Shown piece after piece: positions 1 to 9,152 of a stretch of DNA of 64,000 bases. The first letter of the stretch is position 1; every line of letters starts with the position of its first letter. Where the stretch lies: contig NZ_CP051682.1 of the NCBI RefSeq assembly GCF_012849215.1, positions 4,464,001 to 4,528,000 of the forward strand. The letters are read 5' to 3'. Origin of the DNA: Mucilaginibacter robiniae (GTDB lineage Bacteria > Bacteroidota > Bacteroidia > Sphingobacteriales > Sphingobacteriaceae). Under the pieces are notes generated by a model, which saw only the letters and a program-made list of their open reading frames with translations, was not told the DNA's origin and searched no databases. A program made the translations under genes and the position numbers.

Positions 1-235
1 TAGTTTGTGCATTATTATTTCGGGTGTATCTAGGTCTTTGCTTTTCGCGTCCTGTAGTTAGTATTTGTTTACCATCGTTTTGAATATACTGTAAGCTAGT
101 TTCAAACGAAAATAACTGACCCTTTTTGCGTATACCTGTTACATTGCCCCAGGCAGTTACCTGTGGTTGACTGTAGGCATAAGCCGTAAATAAAAAGAAT
201 ATTAGCGTTAATAAACGATATTTTATGGATAACAT
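1..235 (-). CDS. Secreted protein of unknown function, cut off by the window edge
   Basis: An open minus-strand frame starts with ATG at 233-235 and runs off the left end, so only the first 78 residues are visible. The first 22 or so residues form a classical signal peptide: a basic start (MLSIKYR), a Leu/Phe-rich core, then AYAYSQ. The protein is therefore exported. The mature start reads WGNVTGIRKKGQLFSFETS and then TGREKQRPRYTR. From memory this resembles the start of large secreted Bacteroidota proteins found with carbohydrate-active enzymes, but too little is present to name a family. The upstream gene at 325 ends 89 bases away on the same strand. Confidence 0.65.
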   Translation of the reverse strand, partial: MLSIKYRLLTLIFFLFTAYAYSQPQVTAWGNVTGIRKKGQLFSFETSLQYIQNDGKQILTTGREKQRPRYTRNNNAQT

Positions 236-324
236 ATAAATTTAAGTAGTCGGTAAACTTACAGGTTTGATTATTATATGATACGTTTTAGAGCCACACA
301 AGTTTATACAAGCCCAAAATAAAC

Positions 325-747
325 CTATTCGCCCCAAGCAGTGATTATCAAGTTTCTTTGTCCGCCGTAGTTACGGTGTTCACACAAATAAATTCCCTGC
401 CAAGTACCCAGTGCTAGTCTGCCATTGCGTATGGGTAAAGTTACCGAAGTGCCTAACATTGCCGCTTTCAAATGGGCTGGCATATCATCTGAGCCTTCAT
501 CATTATGCAAGTAATCCGAGTCATTTTCAGGAACTGCTTTGTTAAAGTAAGTTTCAAAATCTTTTCTTACCGTTGGGTCAGCATTTTCATTAATAGTTAG
601 TGAAGCTGAAGTATGCTGTATAAACACCTGACATAGTCCTGTCTTGATTTCAGTTATTTGTGGTATCGCTTGTACAATTTCTGTTGTAATTAAGTGAAAC
701 CCTCGAGTACGTGCCCGAAGCTGTAAGGCCTGCTGGTAAATTTTCAT
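325..747 (-). CDS. yjbQ: YjbQ family protein (UPF0047, secondary thiamine-phosphate synthase family)
   Basis: The 140-residue protein covers the whole small YjbQ/UPF0047 fold. Typical family stretches are visible: GLCQVFIQHTSASLTINENAD, DYLHNDEGSDDMPAHLKA, GTWQGIYLCEHR. The His and Glu/Asp residues in these motifs line the conserved pocket of the family. Weak thiamine-phosphate synthase activity has been described for members, but the physiological role is not settled. The frame stays open upstream to 819, but the ATG at 747 (MKIYQQALQLRARTRG) gives the usual family length and the extra 24 residues look non-coding, so I chose it. It stands alone, upstream of the cut-off secreted protein. Confidence 0.85.
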   Translation of the reverse strand: MKIYQQALQLRARTRGFHLITTEIVQAIPQITEIKTGLCQVFIQHTSASLTINENADPTVRKDFETYFNKAVPENDSDYLHNDEGSDDMPAHLKAAMLGTSVTLPIRNGRLALGTWQGIYLCEHRNYGGQRNLIITAWGE

Positions 748-911
748 ACATTGTAAAGTAAGTACTTTTGAGATACACTTGATTAAGTTATGAGGTTTAA
801 TAAAACTTTTGTTGACCAAAAAACTTACGAGTTGGGATATGAAAACTTGCTTAGTATTCGTTTAAAATGCAAATTATGCTATAATCTCCTGTGTACAGAA
901 GCAGGATTTTA

Positions 912-919
912 TATGTTTG
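912..919 (+). promoter_or_regulatory. Candidate Bacteroidota -7 box TATGTTTG for the OmpA lipoprotein gene
   Basis: TATGTTTG fits the TAnnTTTG box of the Bacteroidota primary sigma factor and lies 27 bases before the ATG at 947. No good TTG box is visible at the right distance upstream, so this is a partial match. Confidence 0.45.
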
Positions 920-946
920 TGCTCGTTAAACAACTAAACTTTACTT

Positions 947-1483
947 ATGAAGATTTCCAAGATTAGCTATCTACTAACTGCTATGGCACTTTCGGCTGCT
1001 ACCATGCAAAGTTGTAAAGCAAAAAAAGCAGTAACAAAACCAGCCCCAGCAACCACACCAGCTGCAACTACGGCACCAGCTCCTGAAAAGCAACCAGAGC
1101 CAGCACCGCCTGCCCAACCAGAGCCAGCACCTGCTCCAGCAAAGCCAGATTTTAACTTCAGTAATATTCAGTTTGAATTTAATTCGGCTGTATTAAAAAC
1201 TAGTTCCTACCAGATTTTAGACAAAATAGCTGCTGAGATGAAAAAAGATCAAGCAGCCAGGTTTGTTCTTAATGGAAATTCATCTGCGGAAGGTACTGTT
1301 GAACATAACATGTCGTTATCAGTAGATCGTGCTAACTCGGTAAAATCATACTTGGTAAATGCCGGCATTAATGGCGATAACCTGAATGTAAAAGGTTATG
1401 GCGAAAGCAAGCCTTTAGCACCTAACACTACAGAAGAAGGCCGCGAATTAAACAGACGTGTAGAAGTAAAATTAACAAAATAA
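947..1483 (+). CDS. OmpA-family outer-membrane lipoprotein
   Basis: This 178-residue protein has an N-terminal lipoprotein signal ending in a Cys (MQSC, residue 23). A long Ala/Pro/Glu-rich linker follows (about residues 30-65). An OmpA-type peptidoglycan-binding domain occupies residues 70-178. Domain landmarks are IQFEFNSAVLKTSSYQILD at the start, then LSVDRANSVKSYLVNAGI, KGYGESKPLAPN and the terminal ELNRRVEVKL. The protein probably anchors the outer membrane to the cell wall. The linker would span the periplasm. It is a single-gene unit with its own promoter candidate and a strong shared terminator. Confidence 0.9.
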   Translation: MKISKISYLLTAMALSAATMQSCKAKKAVTKPAPATTPAATTAPAPEKQPEPAPPAQPEPAPAPAKPDFNFSNIQFEFNSAVLKTSSYQILDKIAAEMKKDQAARFVLNGNSSAEGTVEHNMSLSVDRANSVKSYLVNAGINGDNLNVKGYGESKPLAPNTTEEGRELNRRVEVKLTK

Positions 1484-1488
1484 TTAAC

Positions 1489-1529
1489 TATCACCGCCGT
1501 AAAACCTTGAAAGATATACGGCGGTGATA
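1489..1529. terminator. Bidirectional hairpin terminator between convergent genes
   Basis: A perfect 13-bp stem (1489-1501 with 1517-1529, core CACCGCCGT/ACGGCGGTG) with a 15-base loop lies between the stop of the OmpA gene and the stop of the convergent CMD-family gene. The flanks are AT-rich rather than a pure T-run. Confidence 0.75.
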
Positions 1530-1544
1530 ATTAATTACTTTGTA

Positions 1545-2123
1545 CTATCCAATACCTTCTTCACGGCCAGGTACAGATATATCATAAGCATTTAGCATTA
1601 CCGATACCAAACAGTATCCGCCGATTAAGTAAACCAGTTCAGCCATGCCTTGTTCACCAAAGGCCTTTAGGGCAGCCTGATAGGTGTACTCCGATAATTG
1701 CCCGCCTTTACTTAGTACGGAAGCTACATCATAGGCTATGCCTTCTTCATCGGATAAATCAGATGGACGTTCGCCAGCTGTAATGGTAGCAATTTTCGAC
1801 ACAGACAAACCAATCTTTTCAGCTACGTGCTCATGTGCATAAATTTCATAACGAGAATGAAAATGTGCACCAGTTACCAAAATGGCTACCTCATGCACTG
1901 GTTTAGGCAAGGTGGTGTTTTCAGCCAATGCCATGGTGTAATCCCAAGCAGGCCCACCAAATTGTGGAAAGTGCAGTATCGGTATAAAAGGACCAATTAG
2001 CGCACCATCTGCCCGTTGAGAAATAAAGCCTTTTAAGTATTTCTGAACGCCTGTTTGTATGTTTTCATGCAAGGTGCGCTGTGTTCCTGAAAGCTGATCG
2101 AGGGGAAGTGGTTGTAATCTCAT
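1545..2123 (-). CDS. Carboxymuconolactone decarboxylase (CMD) family protein
   Basis: The 192-residue, mostly helical protein resembles the 4-carboxymuconolactone decarboxylase/AhpD-like superfamily. Landmarks are LIGPFIPILHFPQFG, the helix KPVHEVAILVTGAHFHSRYEIYAHEHVAEKIGLS, and ELVYLIGGYCLVSVMLNAYDI. The CxxC pair of AhpD-type peroxidases is absent where it would be expected (YEIYAHEHVA). A disulfide reductase role is therefore unlikely, and a lyase or unknown role is more likely. The reaction cannot be named from sequence. The RibD-like reductase gene ends 25 bases upstream on the same strand, so the two may be cotranscribed. Confidence 0.8.
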   Translation of the reverse strand: MRLQPLPLDQLSGTQRTLHENIQTGVQKYLKGFISQRADGALIGPFIPILHFPQFGGPAWDYTMALAENTTLPKPVHEVAILVTGAHFHSRYEIYAHEHVAEKIGLSVSKIATITAGERPSDLSDEEGIAYDVASVLSKGGQLSEYTYQAALKAFGEQGMAELVYLIGGYCLVSVMLNAYDISVPGREEGIG

Positions 2124-2148
2124 AATGTTGAATAACTAATTAGCTTTA

Positions 2149-2853
2149 TTATTGGTTGTTAAATTTGTATTTCAACCAAATAACATCATTTTCTAATTGC
2201 TTCACTTCTGTAAGTTGCAATAGGCTGGCAGGTCGTTTCTGCAAGTATTCACTTACTTCAAAAGTTGTGGCCGATTTTGGCGTGCCATCAGCAATAGGCA
2301 GTATCAATATACTCAGTTCATCAATCAAGCCATCATTCAATAATGAGCCATTTAAATGACCGCCACCTTCCAGCATGAGTGTATTAATAGGAAATAAATC
2401 GGCCAGTTGGCTTAATGCCGATTTAAAATCAACTTCCTTTTCACCTGCAAAAATGTAAGAAATGCCTTTTTGCTGAAGATAATTCAGGTATTCATCACTT
2501 ACTTGTTCACTGAGTACTTCAATAATGTGGTCTCCACCTGTTTCATTGCTTTTCCAGCCTAATTTTCCATGCGCATCAACAGCTATGGCAAAAGATGTTG
2601 CCTCTTTATTACCAATGAACGGTTGTCGGGCAATAGGATGTTCTGTCTGAGTAAGCTCAAGCTTTTCGCCTCCCGAAAAATCTTTTTCCATAGTAATTCG
2701 ACCGCACATCCATGCTTCACTCTCAAATGTTTCATGGTATTTTTCAAAGAAACCAGAATAAGTTTTTATCAGTTCCTGATCGCCCCAGTTAGCTGATAAA
2801 ATTTTGCCATCTACGGTAGACATCATATGGCAGATTACATGTGGTTTTTTCAT
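2149..2853 (-). CDS. Dihydrofolate-reductase-fold protein, RibD C-terminal type
   Basis: This 234-residue protein has the RibD_C/DHFR-like fold used by pyrimidine reductases of riboflavin synthesis and by many stand-alone NADPH reductases. Visible landmarks are the opening CHMMSTVDGKI, the WMCGRITMEKDF stretch, and the nucleotide-binding LMLEGGGHLNGSLLNDGLIDELSI near residues 160-185. There is no deaminase domain and no riboflavin gene nearby, so this is a stand-alone oxidoreductase of unknown substrate. It probably forms a two-gene unit with the downstream CMD-family gene. Confidence 0.85.
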   Translation of the reverse strand: MKKPHVICHMMSTVDGKILSANWGDQELIKTYSGFFEKYHETFESEAWMCGRITMEKDFSGGEKLELTQTEHPIARQPFIGNKEATSFAIAVDAHGKLGWKSNETGGDHIIEVLSEQVSDEYLNYLQQKGISYIFAGEKEVDFKSALSQLADLFPINTLMLEGGGHLNGSLLNDGLIDELSILILPIADGTPKSATTFEVSEYLQKRPASLLQLTEVKQLENDVIWLKYKFNNQ

Positions 2854-3038
2854 AATGAGAATCGCTTTTATCTGTATGTACTGCTAAACAGTTAACCAGT
2901 TAAATTGATTGATTATCAGTAAAAGGGACACACTCAAAATTATAGGCTTAAACAAAATACGATTAATTATTATTTAATAAGATAAAATAGGCATTTACTT
3001 AAAAGTTGTAAAACTTAGTACGTGTGAATATTATTGCT

Positions 3039-4094
3039 ATGATAAAACCGCTGAAAACCTCATACAAAATAATTATTGCTGTTGTTGTTTTGTTATTTGT
3101 GTTCAGGCTTATGCTGCCCGGACTTGTTAAAAGTTACGTTAATAAAAAGTTGAATAACTTGCCAGGATACACCGGGCATGTAGACGATATTGATATTCAT
3201 TTAATCAGGGGAGCTTACTCTATTCATGGTCTGGAACTAAGAAAAACTACGGATAAGAGCAAGCATCCATTCTTACAGATTGCAGATATTGATCTTTCTG
3301 TGCAGTGGAAAGCAATATTCAAAGGTCGGTTAGTAGGCGAAGTTGAAATGGATCATCCTGTTATTAATATACAAGCTACTGTTCCAGATCCTGGAGCAGA
3401 GCCATCTAAGGAACATTGGACGCAAACATTGAAAGACCTGATGCCAATGACCATCAACAGACTGCAAGTTAATAATGGAAGATTTGCTTACCTGGATTTT
3501 TCTAGAAAGCCTGATGTGGACTTGCATATTGACAATATGCAGCTTACTGCATTAAACTTAGCCAACGTTGAAAAATCAGGTGAACGTTTGCCTTCCACAG
3601 TAAGGCTTACAGGAACATCTATCGGCGGGGGCAGTTTGAGAAGTGATATGCGGGTAAATGCTCTAAAAGAAATACCTGATTTCAACATGAACATGCAATT
3701 AACCGGTGTAAATCTTACAAGCCTGAATAATTTCATTAAGGCATACGGTAAATTTGATGTGGAAAGAGGTAGCCTAACTATGTATAGCGAGCTAAAACTC
3801 ATGAACGGTCATTTTGATGGTTATATCAAACCTTTTATTAAAAACATCAAAGTATTAAACTGGAAAAAGGATGTAAAGAAAAAAGGTGGGATATTGCAAG
3901 CTGCAAAAGAAGCAGTAATAGGATTGTTTACTAAAGCCGTTGAAAATCATAAAACTAAGAAAATTGCAACTAAAATACCCATTAGCGGTAACGTTCAAGA
4001 TGTGAAGACCAATGGTTGGAAAACGTTTTTAGGTGTGCTGAAAAACGCCTTTATCAAGGCGCTGAATCAAGGTATAGAAAATAGCCTGGGCTAA
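3039..4094 (+). CDS. AsmA/DUF748-like membrane-anchored periplasmic protein
   Basis: The protein (about 351 residues) has one N-terminal membrane span (IIIAVVVLLFVFRLMLPGLV) after a short basic start. A long beta-rich periplasmic part follows. The repeated style NNLPGYTGHVDDIDIHLIRGAYSIHGLEL, then LQIADIDLSVQWKAIFKGRLVGEVEMDHPVINI is characteristic of DUF748/AsmA-type proteins. These form long grooves and are linked to lipid or outer-membrane homeostasis. A GTG at 3024 would add five residues, but I prefer the ATG at 3039, which sits directly before the basic and hydrophobic signal anchor. It stands alone, followed by a small membrane-protein gene. Confidence 0.75.
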   Translation: MIKPLKTSYKIIIAVVVLLFVFRLMLPGLVKSYVNKKLNNLPGYTGHVDDIDIHLIRGAYSIHGLELRKTTDKSKHPFLQIADIDLSVQWKAIFKGRLVGEVEMDHPVINIQATVPDPGAEPSKEHWTQTLKDLMPMTINRLQVNNGRFAYLDFSRKPDVDLHIDNMQLTALNLANVEKSGERLPSTVRLTGTSIGGGSLRSDMRVNALKEIPDFNMNMQLTGVNLTSLNNFIKAYGKFDVERGSLTMYSELKLMNGHFDGYIKPFIKNIKVLNWKKDVKKKGGILQAAKEAVIGLFTKAVENHKTKKIATKIPISGNVQDVKTNGWKTFLGVLKNAFIKALNQGIENSLG

Positions 4095-4176
4095 ATAGCT
4101 GGTGTTAAGGTAAGCTAATTTATGCAAACATTTTATTGGAATATGTCTTGTCTTTAATTATATAACTTCTAATAAT

Positions 4177-4392
4177 ATGAACAGACCCTTCGGTATTATC
4201 TTAATTGTGGTTGGCATTGCCATGCTGGTTTGGACAGGATTTACATATACTAAGCGAGAAAAAATTATAGATGCTGGTCCAATTCAGGTTTCTGCCGATA
4301 AAGAAAAGTCGGTGAACTGGCCACCTTATGCTGGAGGAATCCTTATTATTGGTGGGGCTATTTTATTAGCTACCGTCAAAAAATCAGCTTAA
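4177..4392 (+). CDS. Small two-span membrane protein
   Basis: This 71-residue protein has two hydrophobic segments (about residues 5-22 and 50-66). They are separated by a hydrophilic loop containing YTKREKIIDAGPIQVSADKEK. The second span is glycine-rich (YAGGILIIGGAILL). It resembles small DUF-type membrane proteins common in Bacteroidota. No function can be given. It lies in the same direction between the AsmA-like gene and the antiporter gene. Confidence 0.65.
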   Translation: MNRPFGIILIVVGIAMLVWTGFTYTKREKIIDAGPIQVSADKEKSVNWPPYAGGILIIGGAILLATVKKSA

Positions 4393-4521
4393 TGACTGTT
4401 TGCCTTAATAATAAACATCAATAATAAACTGATTGCCTATCGGTGTTCTCATATTGTATAAAATTAACGCTTTTGAGTAAAGCGTTTATGATTGCTTAAT
4501 CTGAACTATTTTGCCCTATTA

Positions 4522-5769
4522 ATGAGTGTTAACGAGATAATAACCATAACTATTGTTTTAACGGCAGTGTTTGCCTACATCAATCACCGGCTGATTAAAT
4601 GGCCTCCTACCATTGGCATTATGGTTTTATCGCTGCTATTTTCTATTCTGGTAGTTATTTTGGGTAGTTCAGGTTCATGGGTTGCCGAAAAGGTCAGACA
4701 GTTAGTAGGGGCTATAGATTTTGAAGATGTACTCATGAATTTTATGCTTAGCTTCCTACTATTTGCAGGTGCTATTCATGTGGATGCCAATAAGCTTAAA
4801 CAGGAACGCTGGCCTGTATTGCTGCTGGCAACTATGGGTACATTAATTTCCACTTGCTTGGTTGGGGGATTGATGTTTTATCTGTTTAAATTATTCAGCC
4901 TGAATATACCCCTTATTTATTGCGTGCTGTTTGGCTCTCTTATTTCTCCTACAGATCCTATTGCTGTATTAGGTATTTTGAAAGAAGCCAAAATTCCGTC
5001 CTCATTAGAACTTAAGATTTCTGGAGAGTCTTTATTTAACGATGGAGTTGCTGTAGTAATTTTTATTACTATCACCGAAATAGCTAAATCAGGTGGAGCT
5101 CACATTGATATATTGGATACAGGTAAACTCTTTTTGCGCGAAGCCGTTGGCGGATTGTTTTTCGGCGGTGTATTAGGTTATATAGGTTATTGGGCATTAC
5201 GCTCTATTGATGATTATAAGGTAGAGGTGCTTATTACGCTGGCCTTGGTAGCTGGTGGCTATTTGCTTGCCGATCGCTTGCATGTTTCTGGTCCGCTGGC
5301 TATGGTAATAGCAGGTATCATCACCGGCAACAAAGTGAAAAATGAAGTGATGTCAGATATTACTCGAGATTACTTAGGCAAATTTTGGGAGTTGATCGAT
5401 GAATTATTAAATGCTATTCTGTTCCTATTAATTGGTTTGGAAATGCTGATTATTAAATTAAATATTACCCTGTTGTGTATAGGGGTTATAGCCATTTTTC
5501 TGGTGTTGTTATCAAGGCTTGTGTCTGTTGCTTTACCGGTATCTTTATTACGCTTTAAAATAAAGTTTGAACAGCATGCAGTAGCTATACTGACTTGGGG
5601 AGGGCTAAGAGGAGGCCTATCTGTTGCTATGGCATTATCATTACCTGCAAACATGTATCATGATGAATTTTTGTTAATTACCTATGTAATTGTAGTTTTT
5701 TCCATCTTAGTGCAAGGACTTACCATTGGTAAAGTAGCTAAAAGGCTGCAACCAGCTACTGCTAAATAG
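4522..5769 (+). CDS. CPA1-family Na+/H+ antiporter
   Basis: The protein (415 residues from the ATG at 4522) has about twelve hydrophobic spans. It shows the classic CPA1 signatures: the membrane acidic motif in LFGSLISPTDPIAVLGIL and the following GESLFNDGVAVVIF. Late motifs include LLIGLEML and TWGGLRGGLSVAMALSLP. It should exchange Na+ (or K+) for H+ across the inner membrane for pH and salt homeostasis. The frame could start at a TTG at 4492, but the ATG gives the usual start just before the first span. A second antiporter of the same class lies at 13130-14407. Confidence 0.9.
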   Translation: MSVNEIITITIVLTAVFAYINHRLIKWPPTIGIMVLSLLFSILVVILGSSGSWVAEKVRQLVGAIDFEDVLMNFMLSFLLFAGAIHVDANKLKQERWPVLLLATMGTLISTCLVGGLMFYLFKLFSLNIPLIYCVLFGSLISPTDPIAVLGILKEAKIPSSLELKISGESLFNDGVAVVIFITITEIAKSGGAHIDILDTGKLFLREAVGGLFFGGVLGYIGYWALRSIDDYKVEVLITLALVAGGYLLADRLHVSGPLAMVIAGIITGNKVKNEVMSDITRDYLGKFWELIDELLNAILFLLIGLEMLIIKLNITLLCIGVIAIFLVLLSRLVSVALPVSLLRFKIKFEQHAVAILTWGGLRGGLSVAMALSLPANMYHDEFLLITYVIVVFSILVQGLTIGKVAKRLQPATAK

Positions 5770-5829
5770 CTCCAAACTAACTATTGTATATAAAAGGCAT
5801 TACTGTTATAATGTACAATTAGTAATTTA

Positions 5830-5862
5830 CCTGTTCTGCAATAGATAAATTTGCAAAACAGG
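5830..5862. terminator. Possible bidirectional terminator hairpin
   Basis: CCTGTT (5830-5835) pairs with AACAGG (5857-5862), and TGCAA pairs with TTGCA just inside. The hairpin lies between the convergent antiporter and GH15 genes. The stem is interrupted and there is no strong T-run, so the call is tentative. Confidence 0.45.
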
Positions 5863-5895
5863 CAAGCATATTTTTGATGAAGAATATCATTGAGT

Positions 5896-7722
5896 TTATT
5901 TGTTCAATTTACTTTCAAGTTGCTGACTAAGGCTTAAAGCAGCACTGATTAATCCTAAGTGGGTAAATGCCTGTGGATAGTTACCTAAATGCTGACCATT
6001 AGAGCCTAGCTGTTCTGCAAACAAACCTAAATGGTTGGCATAACCTAACATTTTTTCAAAATACAAGCGGGCTTTATCAGTTTGGCCAGACAAGCCTAAA
6101 CACTGCACATACCAAAACGTGCACATTGAGAAGGTACCCTCACCACCATGTAAGCCATCCAGGTTTTCCTGATTGCGGTAACGGTACACTAAAAAGTCGG
6201 CCACCAGCTTTTCTTCAATACACTCCAGTGTACTCAGCCATTTAGGATCTTTGGGGCTAATAAAGCCAATTATTGGCATCAGTAATGCAGCTGCATCAAC
6301 CGTTTCCGCATTTTTATATTGAACAAAGGAGTTGAGCTTGGTGCTGTAATAATCCTGGTGTATGGTATTAAATATTTGATTACGCTGTTCCATCCAAGTT
6401 TCCGGGAAAGGGTAGGAACGATTTATCCCAATCTTGATAGCCCGGTCAAACGCTACCCAGCACATTATTTTTGAATATAAAAATTCTTTTTCACCACCAC
6501 GTACTTCCCATATACCTTCATCCTTACGGGTCCAGTTTTTACTTAACCAATCAATCTGGCTAGAAAGTTTTGTCCAGAGTTCATATGAGATAGGTTCACC
6601 ATCTTTATCATACTGATAAACAGCGTCCATCAGCTCTCCGTAAATATCCAGTTGCAATTGTTGATAAGCCCCATTACCAATTCTGACAGGTTTGGAATCA
6701 CAATAACCTGAAAGGTTGTCGAGTATCTTTTCTGTCAATCCCCGGCTACCATCAATTTTATACATCAGTTGCAGGTTTTGCTTATGATGTACGTCAAAAC
6801 ATTGGGTAGCCACCCAGTTAATGAAGTCGCCGGCTTCTTTTGTATAGCCGAGTTGCAGTAAGCAATATATAGTAAACGATGCGTCGCGTATCCAGGTATA
6901 ACGATAATCCCAGTTCCGCTCACCACCTATTTCTTCTGGTAGTCCAAAGGTAGGGGCAGCTACCAACGAACCATATTTATAAGAAGTCATTAGCTTTAAA
7001 ATCAAAGCAGAACGGTTAACTATTTCACGCCATCTGCCATGATAATTGCTTTTCTCAGTCCAGTTTTGCCAATAGTTAATGTTCTCCATTAAACTATCAG
7101 ATACAAATTGCTGTAGGTCTTTTAACTCCGGACTTGCTTTATCTACATACGATAAAATAAAATCAGCTGTTTCGCCGGCAGCTAATGTAAATTCAGCACT
7201 AACATCATTGTCCTGAATGGTTAGCGGTACAGAACTTTTTAATCTTATCTGAACGTTTAATTCATCACATTGAAATATCAGTTCTTTATCACTTATTGGT
7301 TGAGCAACATGGGCAGACGTAGCATAGTTAAAGCGCGGTGTGCAAGATAAGCTGTAAGTAATCTCACCCTGCAAAGTAGTTACTCGCCTGATGAGCTCAT
7401 TTCCACGGTTTACTGCTTGTACCGGCATGAAATCAGTAAGTTCACCTATACCATTATCTGACAGAAAACGAGTCAAGAGGATATTGGTATCAGGCAAGTA
7501 CAGTTGTTTATACCTTATTTGTGCATCTTTAGGATGCAGTTGAAAACGTCCTCCTTTTTCATTATCCAGCAAAGCGGCAAACAGAGTAGGCGAATCAAAG
7601 TCAGGGAAGCACATAAAATCAATTGAACCCGTTAGTCCAATGAGTGCCACTGTGTTCAAGTCGCCAACAATTCCATAATCTTCAATGGGCAGGTATGCGT
7701 TATTCGTATCTTTCGGATCCAT
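5896..7722 (-). CDS. Glycoside hydrolase family 15 protein (glucoamylase/trehalase-like)
   Basis: The 608-residue cytoplasmic protein has an N-terminal beta domain (about 1-220) opening with YLPIEDYGIVGDLNTVALIGLTGSIDFMCFPDFDSPT, then a GH15 (alpha/alpha)6 barrel. Barrel landmarks are FGLPEEIGGERNWDYRYTWIRDASF, DEGIWEVRGG and LFAEQLGSNGQHLGNYPQAFTHLGLI. In GH15 the Glu of the GIWE motif and the Glu of the AEQ motif are the usual catalytic acid and base, and both are present. No signal peptide is seen. The family acts on alpha-glucosides or trehalose, and this bacterial subgroup is often called trehalase-like. I cannot choose the substrate. Confidence 0.88.
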   Translation of the reverse strand: MDPKDTNNAYLPIEDYGIVGDLNTVALIGLTGSIDFMCFPDFDSPTLFAALLDNEKGGRFQLHPKDAQIRYKQLYLPDTNILLTRFLSDNGIGELTDFMPVQAVNRGNELIRRVTTLQGEITYSLSCTPRFNYATSAHVAQPISDKELIFQCDELNVQIRLKSSVPLTIQDNDVSAEFTLAAGETADFILSYVDKASPELKDLQQFVSDSLMENINYWQNWTEKSNYHGRWREIVNRSALILKLMTSYKYGSLVAAPTFGLPEEIGGERNWDYRYTWIRDASFTIYCLLQLGYTKEAGDFINWVATQCFDVHHKQNLQLMYKIDGSRGLTEKILDNLSGYCDSKPVRIGNGAYQQLQLDIYGELMDAVYQYDKDGEPISYELWTKLSSQIDWLSKNWTRKDEGIWEVRGGEKEFLYSKIMCWVAFDRAIKIGINRSYPFPETWMEQRNQIFNTIHQDYYSTKLNSFVQYKNAETVDAAALLMPIIGFISPKDPKWLSTLECIEEKLVADFLVYRYRNQENLDGLHGGEGTFSMCTFWYVQCLGLSGQTDKARLYFEKMLGYANHLGLFAEQLGSNGQHLGNYPQAFTHLGLISAALSLSQQLESKLNK

Positions 7723-7909
7723 AAATAATGTAGCTATTAATTACAACAAAGTGTAGCCATGTAAAAAAGAATAACCACACTTTGCTAATCAGAGGTTTTA
7801 CTTGGTAGAAGAAGTATAATTAGAAAATGTTTGTGCTTCCGTATTCTCAAAAGTGGTTTTGAATACTTACTTGGCGTAACATTCAAGCAGCCACCACTGC
7901 CATAATAGA

Positions 7910-9001
7910 TTACTTAAACATTTGTTTAATTCGATTGAAGATTCCGGAAGGTTCATCCTGTTTTTCATCACCACCCAGCAGAAAGCCATATGGTTTAAGC
8001 GAATCAAAATGATCGCAGGTAATTTTAATCATTCCAAATATTGGTACGGCTAAAATCATTCCTGGTACTTCCCAAATTGCATCACCGATCAGGATACTTA
8101 CTATGGTAAAAAACGGATTTAAATTAACTTCTTTACCTACAATTAAAGGTTGCAATATGTAAGATTGAATAAATTGAACAAGCCCGTAAGTAATTAAAAT
8201 ACCCAAAATGAGTTTAGTATCGCCGCCCTGAATTAATCCCATTAGTACTGTTAAAGTGGTGCCAGTAATATTGCCTATAAATGGAATAATTTCTAAAGTA
8301 CCACATAATAAAGCAAAAAAGATGGCATAGTGTACACCAACAAGCGAAAAGCCTATGCCATACATTACCCACAAAGTAACAATCATGAGTGCTAAGCCGC
8401 CTAAGTATTGTTGTGAAACCTGACTGGCCTCAGGAACAAGTTTAGAGATATTTTGACGCTGGTTATCAGGGCTTGCTTTCAGAACGAAGTCCATTAAGTG
8501 CCGGCGAAAATACATGAACAAGAAAACATAAACCAGTACCAGAATGATATTAACAAGGATGCCCAGTAGATTACCGGTTACGCGAGCCAGTATGGTAATG
8601 GAATTACCGGTATTAGCTTTTTTAACAATCTCTTTTTGTTTGGCTTCTGCTATACCTAAATGTGAAGCAACAAAATCTTGCACCTGGCTGCTTATCTCGG
8701 ACAAACGTTGCTTGATTTGCCCCATGTCACTAACTAAATTTGACATTTGCCAGGATAACAACCCAATGATTAATGCAAAAGCCAACACCATCAGCAAAAT
8801 GCATATTACAGCTGCTAATGCTCTGTTCATGCCTTTAGCTTCCAGTTTTTTGCTTAAAGGGATAAGCAACATGGCCAACACTAATCCAAATACCATTGGA
8901 ACCAGCAGCGATTTAGCAAAGTAAAGAATGCAGGTTCCTAAAACTGTAATAAGCAGAATATTGCGAATTTTTGATAAATAAGGGTATTCTGATGTTTGCA
9001 T
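7910..9001 (-). CDS. AI-2E-family inner-membrane permease
   Basis: This 363-residue protein has two hydrophobic blocks: spans near residues 12-90 and 140-335, with a soluble helical stretch between them (QVQDFVASHLGIAEAKQKEIVKKAN). C-terminal family landmarks include FALLCGTLEIIPFIGNITG and QSYILQPLIVGKEVNLNPFFTIVSILIGD. The family (PF01594, TqsA/YdiK/YhhT) was named after an autoinducer-2 exporter. Some members act as ion antiporters, so the substrate is open. The gene stands alone on the minus strand, followed after 187 bases by the GH15 gene. Confidence 0.87.
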   Translation of the reverse strand: MQTSEYPYLSKIRNILLITVLGTCILYFAKSLLVPMVFGLVLAMLLIPLSKKLEAKGMNRALAAVICILLMVLAFALIIGLLSWQMSNLVSDMGQIKQRLSEISSQVQDFVASHLGIAEAKQKEIVKKANTGNSITILARVTGNLLGILVNIILVLVYVFLFMYFRRHLMDFVLKASPDNQRQNISKLVPEASQVSQQYLGGLALMIVTLWVMYGIGFSLVGVHYAIFFALLCGTLEIIPFIGNITGTTLTVLMGLIQGGDTKLILGILITYGLVQFIQSYILQPLIVGKEVNLNPFFTIVSILIGDAIWEVPGMILAVPIFGMIKITCDHFDSLKPYGFLLGGDEKQDEPSGIFNRIKQMFK

Positions 9002-9152
9002 AGTTATGGTTTTGATTGGTTAAATATTGGGTGATAGTTGATACCTGCATGAGTTTACCTATATTGCTGGTAAGTATATGCTACTAACAATTATTGTGAT
9101 AACTATTTAGGCGATATTGCTTGAGCGCTAGTTATAAATGTTATGTTTTTTA

